From Paraburkholderia monticola (GTDB lineage Bacteria; Pseudomonadota; Gammaproteobacteria; Burkholderiales; Burkholderiaceae), in contig NZ_LRBG01000037.1 of the NCBI RefSeq assembly GCF_001580545.1, forward strand, positions 558,001 to 622,000: a DNA stretch of 64,000 bases. The letters are read 5' to 3'. Position 1 is the first letter of the stretch. Every line of letters starts with the position of its first letter. The notes under the pieces were generated by a model, which saw only the letters and a list, made by a program, of their open reading frames with translations, made no database searches and was not told the DNA's origin. The position numbers were made by a program, and so were the translations under genes. This document shows, piece by piece, positions 26,169-34,869 of this stretch.

Positions 26169-26201
26169 AGGTTTCAATTTGTGCAGGAGGCTGCTGCACA
26201 A

Positions 26202-26498
26202 ATTTTGGATTCGGCAATGCCTTCAGGTTGCGCGGTGACAATTTGCGCAAGGCGGGGAGGGCTGGCTTGCGCTGGATCAGTGTGGCGACACGCTCTTCAA
26301 GTTTCTGATGATCGAAACGTCGAAGGGGAAGATTGCCTGTCTCACGAGGCCACGATGAAGCGTCTCGAATTCACGATTGGTGACCTGCCCAAGGTGTTGG
26401 ATGCCGTGGACCTGGAGGCGACTGGTCGCTGGAGGAGCCTGAGCAGGCGTCAACTCCGTTACCATCGCCTGGTATGTGAATCCGAAATCAGTAGCTCA
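26202..26498. other. Region without a supported gene
   Basis: Short frames occur on both strands (for example, 26355 onwards on the plus strand reads MKRLEFTIGDLPKVLDAVDL), but I recognise no family and no ribosome site. The plus-strand terminator at 26499-26534 implies that something here is, or once was, transcribed rightwards. Confidence 0.35.
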
Positions 26499-26534
26499 AA
26501 CCCGCCAGTTCTCTTGGGAGCCTGGCGGGTTTTT
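26499..26534 (+). terminator. Rho-independent terminator
   Basis: AACCCGCCAG (26499-26508) pairs perfectly with CTGGCGGGTT (26522-26531) around a 13-base loop, followed by a run of T to 26534. It acts on rightward transcripts. Leftward, from the small gene at 26577-26732, only three Ts follow, so it would be weak. Confidence 0.8.
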
Positions 26535-26576
26535 CTTTGCCTGCGGGGCGCGGGCTACATACAGCGGTGGAGTCGC

Positions 26577-26732
26577 TCAGTCGTTCAGTTGCGACTCGAC
26601 GTTCAGGACGATCCGTGCGACCGGGTTGTTGTCGGCGGATTGCGGCGCGAACTTGATCTGGGCGAAGGTGACGATACCGAGAGCGACGACCAGGAGTGCT
26701 CCAGACGCGGCGATGCGGGGAAGGTATTTCAC
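26577..26732 (-). CDS. Small membrane-anchored or exported protein, 51 residues
   Basis: GTG at 26732 is preceded by GAGG (TGAGGTCCCT then GTG), a good start. The protein begins MKYLPRIAASGALLVVALGI, a basic start and one hydrophobic helix, and ends with a short soluble part (FAPQSADNNPVARIVLNVES). It is probably a small signal-anchored or secreted peptide. No family is known to me. The tandem 55-bp repeat lies upstream (26841-26945) and may hold its promoter. Confidence 0.55.
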   Translation of the reverse strand: MKYLPRIAASGALLVVALGIVTFAQIKFAPQSADNNPVARIVLNVESQLND

Positions 26733-28073
26733 AGGGACCTCATTTTGATGGTGTAGACAGAAACTGGGCGAAGCTGACAGGCGTGTCGAATCACCTTCAG
26801 CGGCATGTCTGTCCGCAACCCGGCAACGCCGGACGCGGTCGTCAGATCGAACTTGCCGATCGGACGGGGTTTGTGCAGTGCACTATAACACGACCGTCAG
26901 ATCGCATCTACCGATCGCACGGGCTTGTGCGATGCAATATAAATGGTTTATCCGCGTGACCAGTGCGACATCCTGTCGCCAGCGCATGCTTAATTGCTTG
27001 AGAGTTTCGTGTATGAAAGATTTCTGAAGGCCGTAACGTGCCGTCATGCTATGGGGGCGATTCTCACAGGCACGGACGATGTCGAGGTGGCCGCCTCGAC
27101 AGTCTCCCCGCTGGAGCCCGCTAGATCTAGGCTACATTGCGCAGCTTGGAGCTGCGCTCTGCTTGCTTCTCGAGGAAGCGCTTGTAGTGCGCCTCCAGGT
27201 AGACCGCCTGTTCTGCAGTGGGCGTCTTGCGCAAACGCGTATGGTCACCACCAGACGGGCACTCTCCGCCTCGTCGATCGCATCAGAGAAGAGCAGATTG
27301 CCGGTCCTGGGGTGGACTGACATAAGGGAGCCGTCGTAGACCTTGTCCACAGTGCCCGCGAGCAGCAAGGCGAACGTGCAATCAACGGTCAAGACCGTTA
27401 CCGCGCTGCGTCGCGGGCGCCGGGCATTGCTCGCTGGAAGATACAGACGGCCCCGAAAAGTTCGTGGCGAGCACGAATTTCTCGAGCGGATTGAGACTTT
27501 ACGCGGAGGCCAGATTGACCTGAACGATCTGCGCGTCGAGGCCGACGAATGGCTGATCTGGCTGGATCGGCATTTCGACCGTCCGGCGGCGAATGAACGC
27601 CTGCAGACACTGGCGCGCGGTAAGCTGTCCGTCCAGGCGAATTGCCAACCGGGGAGGCTGCCGTGCAGATCAGCCTCCTTGCGGTCTTCGCGAACGGCGG
27701 CGTGCTATCACTGTGCTTTCGGGAGCGGCCAAAAAGCCAGGCCAGACGCGCCAATCGAACAAGAAATGACAGCGGGACTCTAAATATTGTCGCGGAAATG
27801 TCGATTCGACCTGCCGGACCGTCAAGCCCGGACGTTTGGCTGCACGGCCGGGCTTGAGCCCGATGTCCACCGCGGCCTGGATCACCGGTCGTCGGTCTTT
27901 TCTCAGGTTGTGTGCAATCAGGAACGTTCAGCGAGCAACGCGCCTTCTCGCTATTGGCTTTCTTGATCCGATAAAAAAATCAAGTTAGCACTCGCCTTAT
28001 TGTCATTGTTATATACATATCAGTTCGCCGAGCAATGCCGGATAACTAACGAGAAGACCGGAAACACGACTCG
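26733..28073. other. Degenerate 1.3-kb region with gene fragments
   Basis: No intact gene. It starts with the tandem 55-bp repeats (26841-26945). A minus-strand fragment near 27122-27240 reads EQAVYLEAHYKRFLEKQAER before a stop. A plus-strand fragment near 27500-27630 reads GQIDLNDLRVEADEWLIWLD. Both have real-looking codon use but no recognised family and no start signals. They are probably remains of deleted genes. AT-rich DNA before 28074 is the likely promoter of the ddp operon. Confidence 0.4.
26841..26945. repeat. Tandem degenerate 55-bp repeat with TTGTGC-TGCA-TATAA core
   Basis: Two consecutive copies begin GTCAGATCG (26841 and 26896) and share CCGATCG, ACGGG and the core TTGTGC, TGCA, TATAA. 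Copy 1 has TTTGTGCAGTGCACTATAA and copy 2 CTTGTGCGATGCAATATAA. TGCA-rich dyads of this kind resemble PhaR sites at phasin promoters, but no phasin gene follows. A regulatory role is inference. Confidence 0.6.
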
Positions 28074-29063
28074 ATGTCCACCGCATTCGCTCATACAGTC
28101 GAAGCGAGTTTTGCGGCGCTCACGCCCACGGCCAAGCGCATTGCCAGTTTTATGCTTGCGAATCTGGAGTGCCTCGGACTGGAGACGGCGGATCAGATCG
28201 CGCAACAGATGGGCACGAGCGGCATTTCGGTCGAGCGCTTTGTGCGCGGCGTGGGCTGTCGCAATCTCGACGACCTGAAGCGCGAATCCCGCGGTACACA
28301 AACACGGCCATGGTTCATCACTGATCACCTCGACGCCTGGCGCAGCGAGCGCCTCGACGGCTACGCGAACGGCGTGGAAGACACGAGTGACACGGCGCTC
28401 GCTCATTTGCTCGAACTCGATACGATCCGCTATGTGTGCCAGCTCGCACCAGGCGACACATTCGCCCGCATCGGGCAACGCATTACCGCTGCGGATGCCG
28501 TCTTTATTCTCGGCATTCAATCGACGTGCAGCATTTCGAATGCATTCCACAGCTACCTCGAATATCTGCGGCCACGTGGGTTCCTTTCCGCCGGCATGTC
28601 AGGCTCGTATGTGGAGTCGCTGAATTCGGAATTCGCGTCGCCGTATCTGATCGTCACCGACACGCGTGCCTATTCGCGCATCGCGCGCCGCTATTGCGAG
28701 GCGGCGGCACGGCGCGAATTGCCGTTCGCGCTCGTCACCGATCTCTATTGCCCGTGGGCGCGAGACTTCGCCTGCGATCTGCTGCAAGTGAAAACCGATG
28801 TCAGTCAGTTCTGGGATTCGCTTGCGCAGCCCACCTGCCTGTTCACGGCTGCACTATCGACAAACGTGTCGCGCACAACTGCGAGTTGCAACGCGAACCC
28901 GATCAATTCGATCTTTGACAATCATGACCGATACACCGCACCTCATTCACATCACACCGGAAACGCATGGCGTCGAAGTCGACCTCGTGTATGCGACCGA
29001 TCGCAATTTCACCGGCAAGGCGATCTACAAGGAAGCGCACGCCCTGCTGCTGGCCCCCGCTGA
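28074..29063 (+). CDS. MurR/RpiR-family transcriptional regulator with a frameshifted 3' end
   Basis: The N-terminus (about 1-75) is an RpiR-type helix-turn-helix (FAALTPTAKRIASFMLANLE, then DQIAQQMGTSGISVERFV), and residues about 125-255 form a SIS sugar-phosphate-binding domain (VFILGIQSTCSISNAFHSYL, SPYLIVTDTRA). From about 28855 the open frame leaves family similarity and runs into the next gene. In the frame one base back, the sequence IDKRVAHNCELQREPDQFDL ends at 28918, 5 bases before the ddpX ATG, as expected for the true end. A one-base deletion near 28850-28865 therefore replaced about 20 C-terminal residues with 70 unrelated ones. It may still bind DNA. It probably controls the ddp genes, sensing a muropeptide-related sugar (inference). 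Confidence 0.8.
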   Translation: MSTAFAHTVEASFAALTPTAKRIASFMLANLECLGLETADQIAQQMGTSGISVERFVRGVGCRNLDDLKRESRGTQTRPWFITDHLDAWRSERLDGYANGVEDTSDTALAHLLELDTIRYVCQLAPGDTFARIGQRITAADAVFILGIQSTCSISNAFHSYLEYLRPRGFLSAGMSGSYVESLNSEFASPYLIVTDTRAYSRIARRYCEAAARRELPFALVTDLYCPWARDFACDLLQVKTDVSQFWDSLAQPTCLFTAALSTNVSRTTASCNANPINSIFDNHDRYTAPHSHHTGNAWRRSRPRVCDRSQFHRQGDLQGSARPAAGPR

Positions 29064-29490
29064 AGCCAGATTGCGCAAAGCCGTCGAACTTGCCGAAAGC
29101 GTCGGCATGAAGCTGCACATTTTCGATGCGTACCGTCCGCCGCAAGCACAAAAAGTACTGTGGGATTTTCTGCCCGATCCCACGTATATCGCAGAACTTG
29201 GCCGAGGCTCGAACCATAGCCGGGGTACGGCGCTCGATCTCACCCTGATTGACAGCAACGGTGAAGCGCTCGACATGGGCACGGGCTTCGATGCAATGAT
29301 CAAGGAGTCCGAGCACTTCCATCACGGATTGCCGCAGCATGTGCAGCGCAATCGACTGCTGCTGCTTGGCATCATGCATGCGGCAGGATTCACGCATATT
29401 CCAAGCGAATGGTGGCATTATGAAATTCCGGGTTCACGCTCGCTGCCCGTTATTGACAATGCCGAAAGCGGCCCTCTGAAATTGATGTAA
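28924..29490 (+). CDS. ddpX: D-Ala-D-Ala dipeptidase
   Basis: A 188-residue VanX-type zinc dipeptidase. Zinc ligands H98, D105 and H165 are visible in GSNHSRGTALDLTL and SEWWHYE, with the catalytic base E162 in the latter. DAYRPPQAQKVLWDF supplies the arginine of the active-site region. It hydrolyses D-Ala-D-Ala released from peptidoglycan, giving D-Ala as carbon and nitrogen source. It lacks an export signal and so acts on imported dipeptide. ATG 28924 starts 5 bases after the restored end of the regulator. The transporter genes ddpABCDF follow directly. Confidence 0.93.
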   Translation: MTDTPHLIHITPETHGVEVDLVYATDRNFTGKAIYKEAHALLLAPAEARLRKAVELAESVGMKLHIFDAYRPPQAQKVLWDFLPDPTYIAELGRGSNHSRGTALDLTLIDSNGEALDMGTGFDAMIKESEHFHHGLPQHVQRNRLLLLGIMHAAGFTHIPSEWWHYEIPGSRSLPVIDNAESGPLKLM

Positions 29491-29559
29491 TCGCGTTCTG
29501 GTTCTTTGCTGTCCGTTTGCAGATTTCTCACCGCTTTTCCCTCTCGATACGGAGCGAGT

Positions 29560-31167
29560 ATGAATCTGGTTTTGCGCAATGCGCTGGCGGCAGTCGCGGT
29601 CGTGTCCGCACTGACGCTTACGATGACGACAACAAGTACTGCATTTGCGGCGACGCCGAAAGACATGCTGGTGATCGCCACCACGCTCGACGAATTCTCG
29701 ACGCTCGATCCCGGCGAAGTCTATGAGCTCGTGCCGGAAGAATATGTCGCGAATACCTATGACCGACTGGTGCGCGTCGATCTGAAAGACCCGGCGAAAT
29801 TCAATGGCGATGTCGCGCAATCGTGGACGGTCAGCCCTGATGGACTCACGTTCACGTTCAAGGTTCGCCCGGGTCTCAAGTTCCACTCTGGCAATCCTCT
29901 GACAGCCGATGATGTCGCGTGGTCGATCCAGCGCTGCGTGCTGCTCGATAAAGGCGCGGCGGCCGTATTGCAAGGCATTGGCCTGACCAAAGACAACGCG
30001 CTGCAGAACGTCAAGAAGATCGACGACTCGACCGTCAGCATTACGACCGACCAGAAATACTCGCCCACGTTCGTGCTGAACGTGCTGGGCGCGTGGCCCG
30101 CGTCAGTGGTCGATAAGCAGCTCCTGACGTCGCATCAGAAGGGCAACGATTTCGGCAACGAATGGCTGCGTACGAACGAAGCGGGCTCTGGCGCATACAA
30201 GCTCGTCAAATGGACGGCGAACGACAGCATCGTCCTGCAGAAATACGACGGCTACCGACTGCCGCTCGCGATGAAACGCATCGTGATGCGTCATGTGCCG
30301 GAAGCCGCGAGCCAGCGCCTGCTGCTCGAAAACGGCGACGCGGATGTCGCACGCAATCTGAGCCCCGACGATCTCGCCGCATTGACTAAGGCCAACAAGG
30401 TGCAGGTGATGTCGGTGCCGCAAGCGACGTTGCTCTACCTCGGCCTGAACGTGAAGAACCCGAATCTCGCGAAGCCGGAAGTGCAGGAAGCCATGAAATG
30501 GCTGATCGACTATGACGGCATTCAGAAAAACGTGACGAAGAGCACGTTCAAGACTCATCAAACGTTCCTGCCCGAAGGTTTCCTCGGCGCATTGAATACC
30601 GATCCCTATCACCAGGACGTTGCCAAGGCCAAGGCGCTGCTCGCCAAAGCGGGCTTGCCCAATGGCTTCAACGTGACGATGGATGTGCGCAGCGCTTACC
30701 CGTACAACGAAATTGCGCAAGCTGTACAAGCGAATCTCGCGCAAGGCGGCATCAAGGTCGAGATCATTCCGGGCGACAACAAGCAGACGCTCGCGAAGTA
30801 TCGAGCGCGTCAGCACGATATCTATATCGGCGAATGGTCAGCGGATTACATCGACCCGCACAGCAATGCGCAGGGCTACGCATGGAATCCAGACAACTCT
30901 GACAAGTCTGCGTACAAGATGCTCGCATGGCGTAATTCGTGGGACATTCCCGATCTGACGAAACAGACCAATGCGGCGCTCGCCGAATCGTCGACGACAA
31001 AGCGCGCGCAACTCTATCAGACGATGCAGAAGGAAATGCTCGCAAACTCGCCGTTCGTCATCATGTTCCAGCAGGTGTCGCAAGTGGCGATGCGTCCGGG
31101 CGTGTCGGGCCTCGAAGTCGGTCCAATCAACGATCTCGTGTCGTATCTGCATGTGAAGAAGCAGTAA
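29560..31167 (+). CDS. ddpA: Dipeptide ABC transporter, periplasmic binding protein
   Basis: A 535-residue SBP of the DppA/OppA family. ATG 29560 follows GGAGCGAG. The signal peptide ends at about residue 31 (TTTSTAFAATPKDML). Family motifs are TLDEFSTLDPGEVYELV, the DGLTFTFKVRPGLKFHSGNP region, and NEAGSGAYKLVKWTANDSI. The position after ddpX and before two permeases and two ATPases matches the E. coli ddpXABCDF order. It binds dipeptides, presumably D-Ala-D-Ala, in the periplasm. The gene is intact and of normal length. Confidence 0.93.
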   Translation: MNLVLRNALAAVAVVSALTLTMTTTSTAFAATPKDMLVIATTLDEFSTLDPGEVYELVPEEYVANTYDRLVRVDLKDPAKFNGDVAQSWTVSPDGLTFTFKVRPGLKFHSGNPLTADDVAWSIQRCVLLDKGAAAVLQGIGLTKDNALQNVKKIDDSTVSITTDQKYSPTFVLNVLGAWPASVVDKQLLTSHQKGNDFGNEWLRTNEAGSGAYKLVKWTANDSIVLQKYDGYRLPLAMKRIVMRHVPEAASQRLLLENGDADVARNLSPDDLAALTKANKVQVMSVPQATLLYLGLNVKNPNLAKPEVQEAMKWLIDYDGIQKNVTKSTFKTHQTFLPEGFLGALNTDPYHQDVAKAKALLAKAGLPNGFNVTMDVRSAYPYNEIAQAVQANLAQGGIKVEIIPGDNKQTLAKYRARQHDIYIGEWSADYIDPHSNAQGYAWNPDNSDKSAYKMLAWRNSWDIPDLTKQTNAALAESSTTKRAQLYQTMQKEMLANSPFVIMFQQVSQVAMRPGVSGLEVGPINDLVSYLHVKKQ

Positions 31168-31178
31168 GCGCGCGAAAC

Positions 31179-32249
31179 ATGTCGACGACGACCACTCCTA
31201 TTGACCAGATACGCGCTGCGTCCGCGCGCAGCGCGACCGTGCGCTGGACGTTGCGCGTGCTGCGCTGGGCGCTCACGCTCGCCGTCACGTTCACGGGCTT
31301 GCTGGCCGTGACCTTCGTGATCGGCCGCAAGGTGCCGATCGATCCCGTGCTCGCAATACTCGGCGATCGCGCGTCGGCGAGCGCTTATGCGGCCGCGCGC
31401 ATTCAGCTTGGACTCGACAAGCCCCTTGCCGCGCAGTTTTTCATCTATGTGCGCGCGGTGCTGCACGGCGATCTGGGCGTATCGCTGCTGACGGCGAATC
31501 CCGTGCTCGACGACATCAAGCGCGTCTTCCCGGCCACATTGGAACTCGCGACACTGTCGACGATCATCGGCGTATTGGTCGGTGTGCCGCTCGGCGTGAT
31601 TGCTGCGACACGGCACAACCGCTGGATCGATCACGTCGCGCGTTTCATCGGCCTGATCGGCAGTTCAGTGCCCGTGTTCTGGCTCGGTCTGATGGGACTA
31701 CTGTTGTTCTATGCGAAGCTGCATTGGGTGTCGGGACCAGGAAGAATCGACCCCGTGTTCGATGGCATGGTCGATACGCACACGGGCAGCCTGTTGATCG
31801 ATTCGCTGATCGCTGGGGAATGGGATGTGTTTTTCAATGCACTGTCGCATATCGCGTTGCCCGCTGCGATATTGGGCTATTACTCGGTCGCCTATCTGAG
31901 CCGGATGACGCGCTCGTTCATGCTCGACCAGTTGAACCAGGAGTACATCACGACGGCACGCGCAAAAGGCTTGTCCGAGCGGCGCGTCGTGTGGGTGCAC
32001 GCATTCGGCAATATCGCGGTGTCGCTGCTGACGGTGGTCGCACTGTCGTATAGCTTTCTGCTCGAAGGCTCGGTGCTCACCGAAATCGTATTCGCGTGGC
32101 CGGGCATCGGTTCGTATCTGACGGGCGCGCTGCTCAATGCCGATATGAATGCCGTGCTCGGCAGCACGCTCGTGATCGGCATTACTTTCATTGCGTTGAA
32201 CCTGCTGACGGATGTGCTCTATCGCGTGTTCGATCCGCGCGCCCGCTGA
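31179..32249 (+). CDS. ddpB: Dipeptide ABC transporter permease 1
   Basis: A 356-residue DppB-type inner-membrane permease with six predicted helices; the first is at about 30-50 (LTLAVTFTGLLAVTFVIG). The family signature near 255-275 is YITTARAKGLSERRVVWVHA (the EAA loop that contacts the ATPase). It starts 11 bases after ddpA. The loop WVSGPGRIDPVFDGMVDTHT between helices is a usual DppB feature. It forms the pore with DdpC. Confidence 0.93.
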   Translation: MSTTTTPIDQIRAASARSATVRWTLRVLRWALTLAVTFTGLLAVTFVIGRKVPIDPVLAILGDRASASAYAAARIQLGLDKPLAAQFFIYVRAVLHGDLGVSLLTANPVLDDIKRVFPATLELATLSTIIGVLVGVPLGVIAATRHNRWIDHVARFIGLIGSSVPVFWLGLMGLLLFYAKLHWVSGPGRIDPVFDGMVDTHTGSLLIDSLIAGEWDVFFNALSHIALPAAILGYYSVAYLSRMTRSFMLDQLNQEYITTARAKGLSERRVVWVHAFGNIAVSLLTVVALSYSFLLEGSVLTEIVFAWPGIGSYLTGALLNADMNAVLGSTLVIGITFIALNLLTDVLYRVFDPRAR

Positions 32250-32307
32250 TGCAACGGAGATCTGCAACGTGCGTCCACCTGTTGAGACTTCAACTCAGGA
32301 CTTGCCG

Positions 32308-33222
32308 ATGAACGTGCCTCGCTCAACGTGGAGAGCCTGGTTGTTGACCGATACGCCAGCTTCGCGCATGCAGGCGGCGCTCGGTCTTGCGTATCGGCGC
32401 TGGCGGCGTTTCTCGGGTAATCCGCTATCGCTGTTCGGTCTGTCGATCCTCATGCTGCTCGTGGTCGGCGCCGTCATCGGCCCTTGGATCGCGCCGCATG
32501 ATCCGCTCCGGCAGGTGTTGTCCGACCGTCTGTTGCCGCCCGGTTCGGCCTCTTATTGGCTTGGCACCGATCAGCTCGGACGCGATATTCTTTCGCGCAT
32601 CATTTACGGCTCGCACCTGACGCTGTCGATTGCGATCCTCGTTGTCGTGGTCGTCGTGCCGATCGGCTTGATGATCGGCACGACGGCGGGCTTCTTCGGA
32701 GGCTGGGTCGATAACGTGCTGATGCGCGTGACGGATATCGCGCTAGCGTTCCCGAAGATCGTGCTCGCACTCGCATTCGCTGCGGCATTGGGGCCGGGTG
32801 TGTTCAATGCGGTGATCGCTATTTCGATTACCGCGTGGCCCGCGTATGCGCGTCTTGCACGCGCCGAAACGTTGAGGCTCGTGCAAGCCGATTTCATACA
32901 CGTCGCACGGCTGCAAGGCGCGTCGAATCTGCGCATTCTGCTGCGCTATATTGTGCCGCTGTGTTCGTCGTCGGTGATCGTTCGTGCGACGCTTGATATG
33001 GCTGGCATCATTCTGACCGTCGCAGGCCTTGGTTTTCTGGGGCTTGGCGCACAACCGCCCAGTCCCGAATGGGGCTTCATGGTCGCGTCGGGCCGCAACG
33101 TGCTGCTCGACGCGTGGTGGGTGGCGACGATACCGGGCTTCGCGATTCTGCTCGTGAGCCTCGCATTCAATCTGCTCGGCGACGGTTTGCGCGACGTGTT
33201 CGATCCCCGCCATGGAGACTGA
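32308..33222 (+). CDS. ddpC: Dipeptide ABC transporter permease 2
   Basis: A 304-residue DppC-type permease. ATG 32308 is chosen because the preceding frame overlaps ddpB and is not protein-like. The N-terminal OppC segment (RWRRFSGNPLSLFGLSILML) precedes the membrane domain; GTDQLGRDILSRIIYG is the family's periplasmic motif and FIHVARLQGASNLRILLRYI is the EAA loop. The C-terminus NLLGDGLRDVFDPR is diagnostic. It works with DdpB as a heterodimeric channel. Confidence 0.93.
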   Translation: MNVPRSTWRAWLLTDTPASRMQAALGLAYRRWRRFSGNPLSLFGLSILMLLVVGAVIGPWIAPHDPLRQVLSDRLLPPGSASYWLGTDQLGRDILSRIIYGSHLTLSIAILVVVVVVPIGLMIGTTAGFFGGWVDNVLMRVTDIALAFPKIVLALAFAAALGPGVFNAVIAISITAWPAYARLARAETLRLVQADFIHVARLQGASNLRILLRYIVPLCSSSVIVRATLDMAGIILTVAGLGFLGLGAQPPSPEWGFMVASGRNVLLDAWWVATIPGFAILLVSLAFNLLGDGLRDVFDPRHGD

Positions 33223-33223
33223 T

Positions 33224-34105
33224 ATGGGCACGAACGAAACGCGCTCGCCTCTCTGTGAGATCGACGATCTGCGCATCGCATTTCGCACGCACGACGGTAC
33301 GCTGAATGAAGCCGTGCGCGGTCTCTCGCTGACGCTGAATAAAGGCGAGCGGCTTGGCATCGTCGGTGAATCGGGTTCGGGCAAGTCGCTGACGGGCCGC
33401 GCGCTGCTCGGACTTCTGCCGCCTGCCGCGCATTACACCGCGAAAAGGTTGCGCTTCGATGGAAGTGATCTGCTGAATATGCGCGCCGACAGGCGCCGCC
33501 GTCTATGCGGTCAGCAAATGGGCATGATCCTGCAAGATCCGAAGTACTCGCTGAACCCGGTGATGACTGTCGCGCGGCAAATGCGCGAGGCGTTCGCACT
33601 GCATGATCCGAAGCTCAACGGGCGTGCGATGCGTGAGAAGATCATCGCGTCCCTCGAAGCGGTGCATATCCGCAACCCCGCGCGCGTCGCGGATTCATAT
33701 CCGCATGAGCTTTCCGGCGGCATGGGACAGCGCGTGATGATCGCGATGATGGTGTCGACGGGACCGCGCCTGCTGATCGCCGATGAGCCGACCAGTGCGC
33801 TCGACGTGCTCGTATCGATGCAGGTGCTCGCCGTACTCGACGAGATGATCGCCAAACATGATACCGGCCTCATTTTTATCAGCCATGACTTGCCGCTCGT
33901 GATGTCGTTCTGCGATCGGGTGGTGGTGATGTATGCGGGGCGTGTCGTCGAAACATGCGCGGCGCGCGATCTCGTGCATGCGCAACATCCTTATACGCGC
34001 GGGTTGCTGGCCGCGAATCCGCCGCTTGCCAATCCGCCTGCCGAATTGCCCGTTCTGTCGCGCGACCCTGCATGGCTGAACGACACGCAAGGAGCGTCCG
34101 CATGA
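33224..34105 (+). CDS. ddpD: Dipeptide ABC transporter ATPase 1
   Basis: A 293-residue OppD/DppD-type ATPase. Walker A is GESGSGKS (about 46-53), the signature is LSGGMGQR, and Walker B is LLIADEPTSALD with the H-loop HDLPLV. The C-terminal oligopeptide-transporter extension with HPYTRGLLAANPP is present. ATG 33224 lies after GGAGA and 1 base beyond the ddpC stop; ATG 33212 would overlap ddpC. Normal length is about 320, so it is slightly short at the C-terminus, lacking the iron-sulfur cysteines found in some OppD proteins. Confidence 0.92.
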   Translation: MGTNETRSPLCEIDDLRIAFRTHDGTLNEAVRGLSLTLNKGERLGIVGESGSGKSLTGRALLGLLPPAAHYTAKRLRFDGSDLLNMRADRRRRLCGQQMGMILQDPKYSLNPVMTVARQMREAFALHDPKLNGRAMREKIIASLEAVHIRNPARVADSYPHELSGGMGQRVMIAMMVSTGPRLLIADEPTSALDVLVSMQVLAVLDEMIAKHDTGLIFISHDLPLVMSFCDRVVVMYAGRVVETCAARDLVHAQHPYTRGLLAANPPLANPPAELPVLSRDPAWLNDTQGASA

Positions 34106-34869
34106 TCGACGTCGATGCGTTGACAGTGCGCTTCAAGACGGTCGCGGGCGCAGTCGATGCCGTCCGCGATGCGAGCTTTCATGTAGCGCAAGGCGAAGTG
34201 TTCGGGCTCGTCGGTGAGTCGGGTTCCGGCAAGTCGACCATTCTTCGTGCGTTGAGTGGATTGACGCCTATCGCGCAAGGCAAGGTGCGCATTGCGCAGC
34301 AAGGCGGTGTCGCGCAAAAGTGCGCTGTGCAAATGGTGTTTCAGGACCCATACGGCTCGCTGCATCCACGCTTCACTGTTGATCAGACATTGCGCGAACC
34401 GTTGCGTATCAACGGCATCTGCCAGCATGAAGAACGTATCGTCAATGCGTTGCGTGAAGTCGGGCTCAATGCGTCGTTTCGATTTCGCTATCCGCATCAG
34501 CTATCGGGTGGGCAGCGGCAACGTGTGGCGATTGCGCGCGCGCTGATCGTCGAGCCGCGTGTTTTGCTGCTCGACGAGCCTACATCGGCGCTCGATGTCT
34601 CCGTGCAAGCTGAGATATTGAACTTGCTCAAGCGCCTGCATCGCGAGCGTAGTCTGACGATGATTCTTGTCACCCACAATCTCGCTGTCGTGAGCTTTCT
34701 GTGCTCGCGTATTGCGATCATGCGCAATGGCGAGATCATCGAAGAACTCGATGTGGAGAAAATCAGAGCGCAGCAGGTCGATAACGAGTATTCACGCAGC
34801 CTGTTGCTCGCGACGAATGGCTATCAGCGCAAGGCTGTCGACGCGTTGGCTATCGACACGGCTCGTTAA
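34102..34869 (+). CDS. ddpF: Dipeptide ABC transporter ATPase 2
   Basis: A 255-residue OppF/DppF-type ATPase overlapping ddpD by 4 bases (ATGA), with AGGAGCG upstream. Walker A is GESGSGKST, the signature LSGGQRQR, Walker B VLLLDEPTSALD, and the H-loop THNLAVV. It pairs with DdpD to power import. It is shorter than the usual 300 or more residues because the C-terminal extension stops soon after EYSRSLLLATNGY. It is the last gene of the operon; no clear terminator follows. Confidence 0.92.
   Translation: MIDVDALTVRFKTVAGAVDAVRDASFHVAQGEVFGLVGESGSGKSTILRALSGLTPIAQGKVRIAQQGGVAQKCAVQMVFQDPYGSLHPRFTVDQTLREPLRINGICQHEERIVNALREVGLNASFRFRYPHQLSGGQRQRVAIARALIVEPRVLLLDEPTSALDVSVQAEILNLLKRLHRERSLTMILVTHNLAVVSFLCSRIAIMRNGEIIEELDVEKIRAQQVDNEYSRSLLLATNGYQRKAVDALAIDTAR

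Noticed and set aside
26841..26945. Insertion-sequence ends
   Set aside because: The two copies are direct, degenerate and contain promoter-like words; no transposase or target duplication was seen.
28840..28930. Programmed ribosomal frameshift in the ddp regulator
   Set aside because: No slippery heptamer or downstream pseudoknot is evident; a simple one-base deletion explains the pattern better.
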